Positions 25,538-34,291 of a DNA stretch of 64,000 nucleotides are shown in pieces. The stretch spans positions 744,001-808,000 of the forward strand of contig NZ_JAOVZB010000001.1 in NCBI RefSeq assembly GCF_025716875.1, read 5' to 3'. The translations under genes were made by a program, and so were the position numbers. This DNA is from Marinomonas sargassi (GTDB lineage Bacteria > Pseudomonadota > Gammaproteobacteria > Pseudomonadales > Marinomonadaceae). The stretch's first letter is position 1. Every line of letters begins with the position of its first letter. Below the pieces are notes generated by a model. The model did no database searches. It was not told the DNA's origin and saw only the letters and a program-made list of their open reading frames with translations.

Positions 25538-26188
25538 ATGAGTGAATCATTAGAAAAAACCCAGTTAAGTAAAGTGAAAAGGGGAGCTAAAAGAGCTCTT
25601 TATGACAAAGCAACCGCCTTTGATATTATTGATTCAGCACTGATGTGCCATATTGCACAAACTCAAAATGGACAAGCTTTTGTAATACCCACTTGCCATT
25701 GGCGAGAAGGTGATTACCTATATTGGCATGCCCACTCTCAGGCGAGAAACATCCGTGGGGTAATCGGTGAACCAGAAAAAATATGCATTAATATCAGCCT
25801 TTTAGACGGCTTGGTTATGGCACGCTCCGCATTCCATCACTCTGTTAATTACCGATCAGTCACCTTGTTCGGAGTACCAGAACTTATCGAAGATAAAGCA
25901 GAAAAGATTCGCCACTTTGAGCTCTTTATGGACAAGGTAAGTCCTGGCCGTTGGCAGGAATTAAGGCCAGTCAATGATGCAGAAGTGAAAGCAACCGGAT
26001 TAGCTCGTATCAAAATAGAAGAAGCATCCATCAAAATGCGTGCTGAGCCTCCAAAAGACGACCCAGAAGATTATAACTGGCCAGTTTGGGCAGGAGTTAT
26101 CCCGTTGCAACGCTCATGGGGAGAAGCTGAAACAGACCCACTACAAAGTGAGTCATACATTACTCCCAACACCCCAAGTGCTTTTTGA
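25538..26188 (+). CDS. Pyridoxamine-5'-phosphate-oxidase-like flavin-binding protein
   Basis: A 216-residue protein of the split-barrel FMN-binding fold: VKRGAKRALYDKATAFDIID, then FVIPTCHWREGDYLYWHAHSQARN and the strand CINISLLDGLVMARSAFHHSVNYRSV. These features match the pyridoxamine 5'-phosphate oxidase family member often found beside MocR regulators. AAGGA lies upstream. Last of the three-gene operon; whether it oxidises pyridoxamine phosphate or another flavin substrate is not clear. The hairpin 26193-26235 follows. Confidence 0.82.
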   Translation: MSESLEKTQLSKVKRGAKRALYDKATAFDIIDSALMCHIAQTQNGQAFVIPTCHWREGDYLYWHAHSQARNIRGVIGEPEKICINISLLDGLVMARSAFHHSVNYRSVTLFGVPELIEDKAEKIRHFELFMDKVSPGRWQELRPVNDAEVKATGLARIKIEEASIKMRAEPPKDDPEDYNWPVWAGVIPLQRSWGEAETDPLQSESYITPNTPSAF

Positions 26189-26192
26189 GCAA

Positions 26193-26235
26193 AGCCGTTA
26201 AGCAAAAGTAAAACTATGCACTTAGCTTAACGGCT
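26193..26235. terminator. Hairpin between convergent genes
   Basis: Perfect 11-bp arms AGCCGTTAAGC (26193-26203) and GCTTAACGGCT (26225-26235) with a 21-nt loop lie between the PPOX gene and the DUF2798 gene. No long T run follows, so terminator function is probable but not certain. Confidence 0.5.
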
Positions 26236-26253
26236 GCTCTACTTTATTGACAG

Positions 26254-26469
26254 TTAACTCTTCTCAGCTAATTTACTACTCAATTTCTGTACCCATGGAC
26301 CAAAAAGAAAAGCAACTGCACCCGCTACAGGCCAAGCTAACAACCATGCTTTTAGCCAGAAGCTAATAAAATGCTCAGCCATTCCCACATTTATCACAGT
26401 TACCCAACCAGAAACGATCAATGACATAATACCTGACATCAATATGGCGAAATATACTCGTAATTTCAT
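26254..26469 (-). CDS. DUF2798 small membrane protein
   Basis: A 71-residue protein with two hydrophobic helices (YFAILMSGIMSLIVSGWVTV and FWLKAWLLAWPVAGAVAFLF), the arrangement of DUF2798. TAGGA lies upstream of the ATG. Function unknown; it is divergent from the TSUP permease at 26653. Confidence 0.75.
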   Translation of the reverse strand: MKLRVYFAILMSGIMSLIVSGWVTVINVGMAEHFISFWLKAWLLAWPVAGAVAFLFGPWVQKLSSKLAEKS

Positions 26470-26652
26470 AGCTTTTTCCTAGGTTTCAGTTCGGTAAAGT
26501 AGAACAAGGATAAATTATTGTTTCCGGCTTCATAAAAGTTAAAAACATGATTAAATACCCAATCAAGGGTGGGACTTTACCTCTGTAAGCCTAATAACAC
26601 TAAGGTTTCTTCGACATTTACTGAACACTTTCACTTTTATTAAAGGATTTAT

Positions 26653-27450
26653 ATGGAAGCTCTACTCTGGTGGCAATATGGCTTAATCGGCATCATCTTT
26701 ATTTGGAGTGGCTTTGTTCGAAGTGGGCTAGGTTTTGGTGGTGCTGTCCTTTCATTACCTTTTCTTTTATTAGTTGAAAATGATCCTTTGCTCTTCTTAC
26801 CTATTATTTCCATCCATCTGCTCATATTTTCTAGCTGGATTGCTATAAAAGGCGCTAGATCAGCCAAAAAAGAAGCGGCTGTAGGGCAATCTGATAGCAG
26901 CAGAGCCGAGGGAAATATTGATTGGCGCTATCTAAAAAAAGCGTTAAAAATCATGATTATTCCTAAGCTTATTGGGGTATTTGGTTTGTTAACTTTACCT
27001 AACGATATAGTGACAGGAGTGATTTTTGTCATAGTCGCTGTCTTTGCTGTTTCTTACATCATAAACAAGCCATTTCAGTCCAATAACAAAGTGTTAGACA
27101 CCACCTTCTTGATGCTAGGTGGTTATGTTAGTGGCACCTCGTTAATTGGCGCACCACTTATCGTCTCTGTGTTTGCAACCAAAGTGGCTCGTCACCAACT
27201 AAGAGACACTTTATTTGTCCTCTGGTTTATCCTAGTGATGATCAAGATGTCATCTTTCCTGATTGCAGGCATCGACTTACAACTTATTCACCAATTGTGG
27301 TTACTGCCTTGCGCCCTCATAGGCCATGTTTTTGGGCAACGTCTACATGAAAAGATCAAGCAAGCGGAAACACCGGTATTCTTCCAATACATAGGCGTCG
27401 CTTTATTAGTGGTTTGTAGTTTTGGAATGTATTCGACGTTTTGGTTATAA
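26653..27450 (+). CDS. TauE/SafE (TSUP) family permease
   Basis: A 265-residue inner-membrane protein with the TSUP N-terminal motif FVRSGLGFGGAVLSLPFLLL and a second-half repeat GGYVSGTSLIGAPLIVSVF. It has a hydrophilic loop near residues 75-95 between the halves. AAGGA precedes the ATG. Likely exports an organosulfur or carboxylate anion; substrate unknown. Its terminator is at 27483-27530. Confidence 0.83.
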   Translation: MEALLWWQYGLIGIIFIWSGFVRSGLGFGGAVLSLPFLLLVENDPLLFLPIISIHLLIFSSWIAIKGARSAKKEAAVGQSDSSRAEGNIDWRYLKKALKIMIIPKLIGVFGLLTLPNDIVTGVIFVIVAVFAVSYIINKPFQSNNKVLDTTFLMLGGYVSGTSLIGAPLIVSVFATKVARHQLRDTLFVLWFILVMIKMSSFLIAGIDLQLIHQLWLLPCALIGHVFGQRLHEKIKQAETPVFFQYIGVALLVVCSFGMYSTFWL

Positions 27451-27482
27451 ATAATGAGATACTCAGCACTTACAAAGTATGG

Positions 27483-27539
27483 TCAACGCCTTATTACAAG
27501 GCTGTAGCGAAAAGCTGTATCCGGCGTTGATTTTACTTT
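27483..27539 (+). terminator. Rho-independent terminator after TSUP permease
   Basis: TCAACGCC (27483-27490) pairs with GGCGTTGA (27523-27530) around an inner hairpin, and TTTTACTTT follows. Confidence 0.65.
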
Positions 27540-27566
27540 GACACTCTTTAGCAAAAGAAAAATCTA

Positions 27567-28928
27567 TTACTCCTTAAACCAAACACCGTTTTTCATATTC
27601 TTCTGGTAGCACCAGTACAAGGTTAGCCCTCTAGCGGTAAAAAGCGCTGCTTGGCTTAGCCAGAGCCCGTGATTCCCCAGCCCTTGGGACATAAACCAAA
27701 CAGGGAAAAAGACGCCTATTACACAAACTACCATGGTGTTTTGCATTTGTTTGACGCTGGTTGTACCAATGAAAATACCATCCAACATATAAGACCAAAC
27801 ACCTAACAGAGGAAAAAATATTAACCATATTAGATACAGATTAGCTTCATTGCGGACACTTTCTACATTGGTTAGCAAATTAATGATGAATGGGCCAAAT
27901 AGCCAAAATATCATTACCAGTAAGCCTGAAGCGAACAAAGCCCAGTAGGTTGAAAGCTTAACGATTTTAGAAAATAGTTTCTTATCTTTTCGGCCGTATG
28001 CCTCACCACATAAGGCTTCTATAGAAAATGCAAAGCCATCTAAAGCATTGGAAATAATCATTAAGAAGGTCATTAATACGGCGTTCGCTGCCAATATAGA
28101 GTCTCCTTGGCGAGCGCCTTGAGCAGTAAAAAACAACATCACCAGTAAAAGTAAAATAGTACGCACAAATAGATAGCGGTTTACTTGTACTAATTCCACA
28201 TACTCTCGCCACTTCATTAATACAGAAAGAGGCACACTGCCTGAAAAGCCCTTAAGCTTATACCAAGCTAATAAGCCTGCTAGAGCTACTCCTAAATAAT
28301 GAGAAATAACCGTGGCCCATGCCACACCATCACTCGCCATGCCTAAACCATAGACAGCGTAGTAATCTAATAGCATATTGGCGACGTTTATCACCAAGAG
28401 CATCCATAACGCTCCTTTGGAGTACTGAATACCAAAGAACCAGCCAACAATGGCATAGCCAGCTAATACGGCTGGTGCACTAAAGATACGAATTTCACAG
28501 TACATTCGTGCCCACGGCTCTACTTCAACACTGGGCTCCATTAAATAAATAGCCACATTAATCAGTGGTTCTCGAAAGAGAATGAGTAAAAAGCCAATAC
28601 TCAGTCCCATGATGATGGACTGTAAAAACAGCTCTCGTACTCGCCTTTCATCTTTCTGACCTAAAGCTTGAGCCGTGAGACCCGTCGATCCCATGCGCAA
28701 AAAACCAAATGCCCAAAATATAAAACTGAATATGCTGGCACCAATGGCGACAGCAGCAAGATGCATCGCGGTACCGAGGTGGCCCACTACGGCGGTATCC
28801 ACTAAACCCAATAAAGGCGTCGTAATATTGGACACCATAGGAGGCCAAGCCATCTGCCAAATCTTAGTATTTAAGCGAATATTGCGTCGATATGCGGAGA
28901 AAATGCTATTTTGAAAGAGTTTTTTCAA
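27567..28928 (-). CDS. MATE-family exporter, DinF-like
   Basis: A 453-residue protein with about 12 hydrophobic segments in two halves. The first half begins with MAWPPMVSNITTPLLGLVDTAVVGH, the DinF-subgroup signature. The start codon is TTG at 28928 with GAGAG seven nt upstream; the first ATG (28853) would remove part of the first helix. MATE proteins export drugs or metabolites by proton or sodium antiport. The 324-bp region upstream carries the DnaA-box cluster. Confidence 0.88.
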   Translation of the reverse strand: MKKLFQNSIFSAYRRNIRLNTKIWQMAWPPMVSNITTPLLGLVDTAVVGHLGTAMHLAAVAIGASIFSFIFWAFGFLRMGSTGLTAQALGQKDERRVRELFLQSIIMGLSIGFLLILFREPLINVAIYLMEPSVEVEPWARMYCEIRIFSAPAVLAGYAIVGWFFGIQYSKGALWMLLVINVANMLLDYYAVYGLGMASDGVAWATVISHYLGVALAGLLAWYKLKGFSGSVPLSVLMKWREYVELVQVNRYLFVRTILLLLVMLFFTAQGARQGDSILAANAVLMTFLMIISNALDGFAFSIEALCGEAYGRKDKKLFSKIVKLSTYWALFASGLLVMIFWLFGPFIINLLTNVESVRNEANLYLIWLIFFPLLGVWSYMLDGIFIGTTSVKQMQNTMVVCVIGVFFPVWFMSQGLGNHGLWLSQAALFTARGLTLYWCYQKNMKNGVWFKE

Positions 28929-28958
28929 TTAATGGCTCTCTGAATAAAAATTCGTTTT

Positions 28959-29191
28959 TGTGGATAACACACCACTTAGGAAACATTACCGAAAATATAG
29001 AATGTGGGAAATTATATCGCTTATTCACATGTACAGCTTGTTTTCTGTCGGTTTTCTTCACTTTCTCAGGAGAAGTAGCATCTAATTGAAAATTTCTTGC
29101 ACTTTTGTGGGTTTTATCCACATATCGAAAAATGTAATTTGAAGAAAATTACAGGCACTAAAACATTGGATAAGTGACGTTTTTTTCCACA
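28959..29191. promoter_or_regulatory. DnaA-box cluster in the 324-bp divergent intergenic region
   Basis: Two perfect TTATCCACA boxes (28959-28967 on minus, 29114-29122 on plus) and two that fit TTWTNCACA (TTATTCACA 29021-29029; TTTTCCACA 29183-29191) lie within 233 bp between the MATE gene and a small membrane-protein gene. A one-off TTTCCCACA lies at 29003-29011 (minus). Flanking sequence is AT-rich with a TGTAATTT/AAATTACA hairpin near 29133. Gene direction argues against this being the main oriC; a titration or regulatory site (datA/DARS-like) is more likely. Confidence 0.6.
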
Positions 29192-29252
29192 AGTAGCAAC
29201 ACAAGCAATGAATTTTGCTAAACTGCCACTAATTTTGATTTTGGAGAAAACT

Positions 29253-29465
29253 ATGAAAATTCTAACTAAGAAAACAAAACCTTTTATTGAAGGCCTAGCA
29301 GTAGGTTGTATTTTCGTGACCATTACTATGATATTTGCCCTGCCTATGTATATGAGCCTTATTATTGGTGCTTTGGCAACAGTAGGTGGTTATAGAAATT
29401 CAGTAAAAATGGACGAAGCGGCTCTAGCTAAAAAACGCCAACACGAGCCTGATAATGAAAAGTAA
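29253..29465 (+). CDS. Small inner-membrane protein of unknown function
   Basis: A 70-residue protein starting at ATG 29253 with GGAG upstream. It has one or two hydrophobic helices (GLAVGCIFVTITMIFALPMY and MSLIIGALATVGGY) and a charged tail. Its stop overlaps the start of the truncated haemoglobin gene by 11 bp, so the two should be co-translated; it may position the globin at the membrane. Not recognised as a named family. Confidence 0.65.
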   Translation: MKILTKKTKPFIEGLAVGCIFVTITMIFALPMYMSLIIGALATVGGYRNSVKMDEAALAKKRQHEPDNEK

Positions 29466-29877
29466 CCCAGTCTACGGGGAAGGTGACGCTACGTTACAAG
29501 CCGTTGGGGGATTAACAGGCCTACAAAACCTTGTTGAAACTTTTTATCGCTTGATGGAACACACAGAAGCATACCGACCTCTGTTTGATATGCATCCAGA
29601 AGACACAAAGTTAACTATTAATAAGCTAGTCGCTTTTTTATCTGGCTGGATGGGTGGCGAACGTCTCTTCGCTAAAACCTACGGAAAAATTCACTTACCA
29701 CAGGCTCACGCCCACTTAATCGTCACCGAAAAAGAAAAAGCCATGTGGCTAAACTGTATGAGCGCAGCACTGGATGAATGTGGCTACTCACAAGAATTAA
29801 AAGATTACCTCCTTCCACAACTGGAATTCCCTGCCGAACGTATTCGCCAAGTAAGCACGATTAAAAATAGCCTCTAA
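29455..29877 (+). CDS. Group 2 truncated haemoglobin
   Basis: A 140-residue 2-over-2 globin: GGLTGLQNLVETFYRLM at the N-terminus (B-helix Tyr region), FLSGWMGGERLFAKTYG, and HLPQAHAHLIVTEKEKAMWLNCM, where a His serves as the proximal haem ligand and the Trp is the class-II G8 residue. It overlaps the upstream membrane gene by 11 bp and converges with norR 5 bp away. Group 2 globins detoxify nitric oxide or handle oxygen, consistent with norR-hmp next door. Confidence 0.88.
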   Translation: MKSNPVYGEGDATLQAVGGLTGLQNLVETFYRLMEHTEAYRPLFDMHPEDTKLTINKLVAFLSGWMGGERLFAKTYGKIHLPQAHAHLIVTEKEKAMWLNCMSAALDECGYSQELKDYLLPQLEFPAERIRQVSTIKNSL

Positions 29878-29882
29878 TCACT

Positions 29883-31454
29883 TCATTCCACGGTTTTGGT
29901 GACCTTGATACCTAGCCGCTTTGCTAAGCGTGCTAGGTTGGCTCTATCCATCGACAAATAATGGGATGCTTTACTCCAATTCCCATCCGCTTTCTTTAAT
30001 GCGGCTAGAATCATTGTTTTTTGATAAGACTCTGTTTCTAAACGAAAATTTATTTTTTCTTGTTCTATAAATAAAGGCTTTTCTGATTTTTGTTTCTGTT
30101 TACTCTCATTTCTATCTATCTGTAACCCTACAATATGTTCAGACATGATAGTGGTAATGCCTGTGGGAGCTTCAGCTTTAGCAAATAGCGATGCCCGCGA
30201 TATGGTGTGCTCCAATTCACGAACATTACCAGGCCAGTGATAGCCCTCTAACAATTCAATAGCTGAACTCGAAACAGTTAATTGTTGTAAGCCCAGCTTG
30301 CGCCGAAAGCCTTCAGCGAAAAAGCCCACTAGAAGAGGAATATCGCCTGTACGTTCTCGTAGAGCAGGGACTTGAATTGGAAATACACTAAGGCGATGAA
30401 ATAAATCTGCACGAAAGCGCTTTTCGTTTACTTCCGTTTCTAGGTGTCGGTTTGTTGCCACTATAATTCGTACATCAACTTTACGAACTTGATCTTTACC
30501 AACAGCTTGAATTTCTTGGTTCTGAATCGCTCTAAGCAGCGAGCCTTGAACCTCAATGGGGAGCTCACCTATTTCATCTAGAAACAGTGTCCCACCATCT
30601 GCCAACAGAAACTTACCTTGCCTATCACTATTAGCCCCTGTAAATGCCCCTTTAACGTGACCAAATAGTTCACTTTCAATAAGATTATCAGGTATAGATG
30701 CACAGTTAACATAAACCATAGGTGCAGATGAACGATTTGACTCTTGGTGTATCTTTCTGGCCACCAGCTCTTTCCCGACACCCGTTTCACCTTCGATGAG
30801 AATGGCCAAATCAGAAGCCGCAACTAGGTCAATCACTTGATTTAGGCGGCTCATAGCATCACTTTGCCCAATCATTTCACCGCCGTCTTTGACGCGAACT
30901 TGCTCATTCATAGCAGCAAAAACATGCTGAGCACGTAGATTATTGTCTTCAAGTTTTTCCATCAACATGGCTGTGTTCAAGGTTATCGCGGCCATGGTGG
31001 CAATCACTTCCAAGGTTCTGGAGTATATATCTTCAAAAACACCGGGAGTAACACTGTCTAACGTGACAACACCAATTAATCGCCCCTCAATATGAAGCGG
31101 GATGCCCATACAAGAGTGTACTTTTAGGTGCCCCTCATGCCCTAGCACCATGCCATCATAGGGGTCTGGCAAACTGGAGTCCGATGGAAAACGAATTGGG
31201 TAATAAGCTTCACATATAGCTTTGAATCTAGGGTGTTCATCTATGATAAAGCGTCGTCCCATTAGGTCATCAGATAAACCTTTTTGAGCAAGTGGCGTTA
31301 ATACACCATGACTGTGAACAAGCAAAACCACTGCATCACAATTTATTGCGCTACGAATAGCATGAATAAGTTCTGAAAAACGGTTTTGCTGTGTTACGGC
31401 ACTAGCAAGGTCTAAGGCAAAACTAAGTAAAGCATTATTAGAAATTTGACTCAT
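29883..31454 (-). CDS. norR: Nitric-oxide-responsive sigma-54 activator NorR
   Basis: A 523-residue activator with N-terminal GAF domain (about 20-170) that in NorR holds non-haem iron binding NO, an AAA+ domain with Walker [15 protein letters not shown] loop and Walker B-type [12 protein letters not shown], then a Fis-type helix-turn-helix at about 480-515 ([20 protein letters not shown]). It is divergent from hmp, whose promoter has NorR-like palindromes and a -24/-12 element. As in Vibrio and Pseudomonas homologues it should activate hmp in response to NO. Confidence 0.93.
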   Translation of the reverse strand: MSQISNNALLSFALDLASAVTQQNRFSELIHAIRSAINCDAVVLLVHSHGVLTPLAQKGLSDDLMGRRFIIDEHPRFKAICEAYYPIRFPSDSSLPDPYDGMVLGHEGHLKVHSCMGIPLHIEGRLIGVVTLDSVTPGVFEDIYSRTLEVIATMAAITLNTAMLMEKLEDNNLRAQHVFAAMNEQVRVKDGGEMIGQSDAMSRLNQVIDLVAASDLAILIEGETGVGKELVARKIHQESNRSSAPMVYVNCASIPDNLIESELFGHVKGAFTGANSDRQGKFLLADGGTLFLDEIGELPIEVQGSLLRAIQNQEIQAVGKDQVRKVDVRIIVATNRHLETEVNEKRFRADLFHRLSVFPIQVPALRERTGDIPLLVGFFAEGFRRKLGLQQLTVSSSAIELLEGYHWPGNVRELEHTISRASLFAKAEAPTGITTIMSEHIVGLQIDRNESKQKQKSEKPLFIEQEKINFRLETESYQKTMILAALKKADGNWSKASHYLSMDRANLARLAKRLGIKVTKTVE

Positions 31455-31477
31455 CTCAAGACTCCATAGAAGACAAG

Positions 31478-31533
31478 GTCATTTTGACACATAAAAATTT
31501 TTTTGACTCTTATTTTGTCTAAGTCATAATGAC
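31478..31533. promoter_or_regulatory. NorR binding sites upstream of hmp
   Basis: Two perfect GT-N7-AC palindromes, GTCATTTTGAC (31478-31488) and GTCATAATGAC (31523-31533), lie about 50-110 bp upstream of the -24 element, the usual enhancer spacing. A degenerate third site with the TGAC half at 31504-31507 sits between them. Confidence 0.75.
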
Positions 31534-31585
31534 TCAAATAGATTTACAAATAACTAAGCTATTGTTTTATATGTAAATTTTATTT

Positions 31586-31599
31586 GGCACAAACTTCGC
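31586..31599 (+). promoter_or_regulatory. Sigma-54 promoter of hmp
   Basis: TTGGCACAAACTTCGCT has GG (31586-31587) and GC (31598-31599) exactly 10 bp apart, the -24/-12 spacing for RpoN. Transcription would start near 31611, about 30 bp before the ATG at 31642. Confidence 0.72.
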
Positions 31600-31641
31600 T
31601 ATATAGATGGTATCTATTTATTCTTTACTTGAGGAGCGGCC

Positions 31642-32832
31642 ATGCTATCCCAACAACATATTGATACCGTACGATCTACTATTCCTTTACTTGTCTCAGC
31701 CAATACCCTTATTACAGAGCACTTTTATAATCGTCTGTTCACACATCACCCTGAGCTGCAGAATATATTTAACATGAGCCACCAAAGCACAGGCCGCCAG
31801 CCAACCGCTTTGTTTAATGCTATCGCTGCATACGCTACGCACATTGATAATTTAGAAGTGCTTACCAGTGCAGTGATGCGCATTGCCCACAAGCATACTA
31901 GTTTCAATATTCAACCCAGCCAATACGATGTTGTCGGCCACCATTTGATAGAGACTCTACGCGAGCTTGTGCCAGGCGCCTTTACCCCTGAAGTAGAAGA
32001 GGCGTGGACTGCAGCCTATCAACAACTCGCCAATATTTTCATTAAGATTGAAGGGGACTTATATAAACAAAATGCTAATGAGCAAGGAGGCTGGGAAGAC
32101 TTCAGAGCATTTAAGGTGATCTCTAAAACACCAGAGTCTGAACGAGTAACCAGCTTTGTTCTTGCACCTGTGGACGGGAAAAAAGTAATAGATTATAAGG
32201 CTGGTCAATATTTAGGTATAAAGATAAAACCGAAAGATAACGAATTTGAAGAAATTCGCCAGTACTCTCTTTCCACTACAGCAAACCAAGAAACTTACCG
32301 TATTAGCGTTAAACGTGAATCAACAGGTCAAATCGCCGGTATCATGTCAAATTACTTGCACGATCAAGTTAATGTTAGCGATACCATTGAGGCTATGCCG
32401 CCTGCGGGCGACTTCTGTTTTGAAGACAAACAACAGCCTGTTGTTCTTATTTCCGGTGGTGTTGGCTTAACCCCTATGCAAGCTGTGCTAGACACATTAG
32501 CGAAACAGCAATATGCCCAACCAGTTCATTACTTACATGCTTGTCCCAAAGCTAGCCACCACTCTTTTAAAGAGCATGTAAACAATCTAAAGAGCTCATT
32601 AGACCTTAATATACAGACTTGGTATGAACAACTAGATGATGATCAAGAAGGTGTGTTTGAAGGGCAAATGGTATTAGAGCCCATTAAAGATTCTCTCCCG
32701 TTAGAAACAGGGGACTATTACCTCTGTGGACCTATTGGCTTTATGATGAATGTTAAACAGCAACTGCTAAGCCTAGGTGTCAGTGGAGAGCGCATCCATT
32801 ATGAAGTATTTGGCCCACACCAAGACGTTTAA
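31642..32832 (+). CDS. hmp: Flavohaemoprotein Hmp, nitric oxide dioxygenase
   Basis: A 396-residue protein: globin domain at about 1-140 (proximal His in RIAHKHTSFNIQP, B10-type region ITEHFYNRLF), FAD-binding domain with RQYSLSTTANQ near 205, and NAD-binding domain with ISGGVGLTPMQAVL near 275 and YYLCGPIGFM. It oxidises NO to nitrate with O2 and NAD(P)H. GAGGAG lies just before the ATG. Control by the adjacent NorR and sigma-54 is strongly supported by the promoter. Confidence 0.95.
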   Translation: MLSQQHIDTVRSTIPLLVSANTLITEHFYNRLFTHHPELQNIFNMSHQSTGRQPTALFNAIAAYATHIDNLEVLTSAVMRIAHKHTSFNIQPSQYDVVGHHLIETLRELVPGAFTPEVEEAWTAAYQQLANIFIKIEGDLYKQNANEQGGWEDFRAFKVISKTPESERVTSFVLAPVDGKKVIDYKAGQYLGIKIKPKDNEFEEIRQYSLSTTANQETYRISVKRESTGQIAGIMSNYLHDQVNVSDTIEAMPPAGDFCFEDKQQPVVLISGGVGLTPMQAVLDTLAKQQYAQPVHYLHACPKASHHSFKEHVNNLKSSLDLNIQTWYEQLDDDQEGVFEGQMVLEPIKDSLPLETGDYYLCGPIGFMMNVKQQLLSLGVSGERIHYEVFGPHQDV

Positions 32833-32843
32833 ACCCTTTTACT

Positions 32844-34007
32844 TTAGGGGGCTTCTTTAAAAGGTAACAAAGCGTGGGTATCTTTATGATACTCACGCAC
32901 TGCTTGAGCCTCTTCCTCGCAGAAGCGCGCAATAGCGTGTCGAAAACCTTCATGTTCTATGTAATGAATACTATGGCTAAAAACAGGTTCAAAGCCTCGC
33001 GCTATTTTGTGCTCGCCTTGAGTACCTGGGTCAAAGTGCTGTAAACCTCTCTCTAGACAGAACTCTATTCCTTGGTAATAGCATGCTTCAAAGTGCAGGC
33101 AATCAATTTCTTCCACGCACCCCCAATAACGGCCATACAGTGACTTATCATCAAAAAAACACCAAGAAGCCGCAATGGGTTCGCCTGAGCGGCGTGCTTG
33201 TACCAGCAAAATTTGCTCCCCCATGCTGTCCACTAGCTGTTGAAAGAAGGCCAAAGAAAGGTAGCCTTGCTGACCTCGCTTTGCGTAAGTGGATTGATAA
33301 CACTGGTAAAAAAATGCTATCTCTTCTTCCGTTAATTCACTGCCGAGCTTCCTATCGAGGGAAATACCCTGAGCCAATACTTTCTCACGTTCTTTTCGAG
33401 CAGATTTTCGCTTCCGACTGGAAAAATGGGAAAAGTAGTCAGCCATATCCTTATAGTCACGATTAAACCAATGGAATTGACAAGATATACGATGTAGAAA
33501 GGACTCATCCTTTGCGAGAATTTCTGCTTTATCCCCTTCAGAAAAGAGTAAATGCCAACTAGAAAAGCCTCTTTCTTGATTGGCTTTTGTAATTAGATCT
33601 GCAAGCGATGGGTACAGATGCAGCAAAAGTTCTGCTTCTTCTTGATGCTCTTCTAAACGCGAGAATATTCTTGGCCCAGTAACAGGGGAGTAGGGCACCG
33701 CCCAAATACGCTTCGGGTAATACTGTAGACCATGTTGCTGATAGGCATCAGCCCATGACCAATCGAAGACAAATTCGCCTTGAGAGTGGGTTTTTAAATA
33801 GGTTGGCGCAATAGCAATAGGAGTATCGTCATCATCAGTTACTAACAAATACTCTGGATACCAGCCGGTACCGTCACCTAAACATTGGCTTTGCTCGAGT
33901 GCTTTGTGGAAGGCCAACTGGGCAAATGGGTAACTGGTTTTACCAATAGCAGCTTGCCATTGAGCCTCACCTATTTGATCCAAAGAGCTAAACCATTGTG
34001 CCTTCAT
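32844..34007 (-). CDS. COG3146/DUF482 GNAT-like protein (peptidoglycan-related)
   Basis: The 387-residue protein has the DUF482 hallmarks: FVFDWSWADAYQQHGLQYYP, AVPYSPVTGPRIF, and near the C-terminus FEACYYQGIEFCLERGL with QGEHKIARGFEP. The fold is FemAB/GNAT-like, so acyl- or aminoacyl-transfer is inferred; the acceptor is unknown. It has an AGG ribosome site and starts 20 bp from the left end of a MITE at 34028, which separates it from aroE. No promoter of its own was clear. Confidence 0.8.
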   Translation of the reverse strand: MKAQWFSSLDQIGEAQWQAAIGKTSYPFAQLAFHKALEQSQCLGDGTGWYPEYLLVTDDDDTPIAIAPTYLKTHSQGEFVFDWSWADAYQQHGLQYYPKRIWAVPYSPVTGPRIFSRLEEHQEEAELLLHLYPSLADLITKANQERGFSSWHLLFSEGDKAEILAKDESFLHRISCQFHWFNRDYKDMADYFSHFSSRKRKSARKEREKVLAQGISLDRKLGSELTEEEIAFFYQCYQSTYAKRGQQGYLSLAFFQQLVDSMGEQILLVQARRSGEPIAASWCFFDDKSLYGRYWGCVEEIDCLHFEACYYQGIEFCLERGLQHFDPGTQGEHKIARGFEPVFSHSIHYIEHEGFRHAIARFCEEEAQAVREYHKDTHALLPFKEAP

Positions 34008-34027
34008 AACTTTTTTACCTAATCTAG

Positions 34028-34291
34028 GGAAGGTGCGAATAAGCCTTCTGAGTTTCAGTCTTATCAGTGAAACGGTCTATTAAGGCAAGAGTGAGCAGGA
34101 ATGTTAATACCTTTCTATCACTCTTAACACAGAGAGGCCGTTTTTCTGAAAGACCCGAAGGACGTGGGCTAAACACTTTTTATTCTTTGTTAAGCCTCTT
34201 GCCAATATGTTCAATATTGGACGGCGAATCTTGCCTCGAATAATAAAGGTTTATCCACACGCTGAAACCAGTGGACTTGTTCATACCTTCC
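34028..34291. mobile_element. IS5-type MITE (264 bp) between aroE and a DUF482 gene
   Basis: The ends are GGAAGGTGCGAATAAG (34028-34043) and, inverted, GGAAGGTATGAACAAG (34291-34276), 14-15 of 16 bases identical to the E. coli IS5 terminal repeat GGAAGGTGCGAACAAG (from memory). CTAG flanks it on both sides (34024-34027 and 34292-34295), the target duplication type of the IS5 group. No transposase frame is present, so it needs a helper in trans. The interior has further short inverted repeats and one perfect DnaA box (34251-34259). The right-hand CTAG supplies the aroE stop codon. Confidence 0.78.

Noticed and set aside
28929..29252. DnaA-box region as the main oriC
   Set aside because: dnaN, recF and gyrB on the minus strand should point away from the origin, placing it to the right of the window. 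No clear 13-mer unwinding array was seen. Kept only as a DnaA-binding cluster.
33083..33466. 127-residue frame antisense to the DUF482 gene
   Set aside because: Shadow frame of a clear conserved gene, with no family features.
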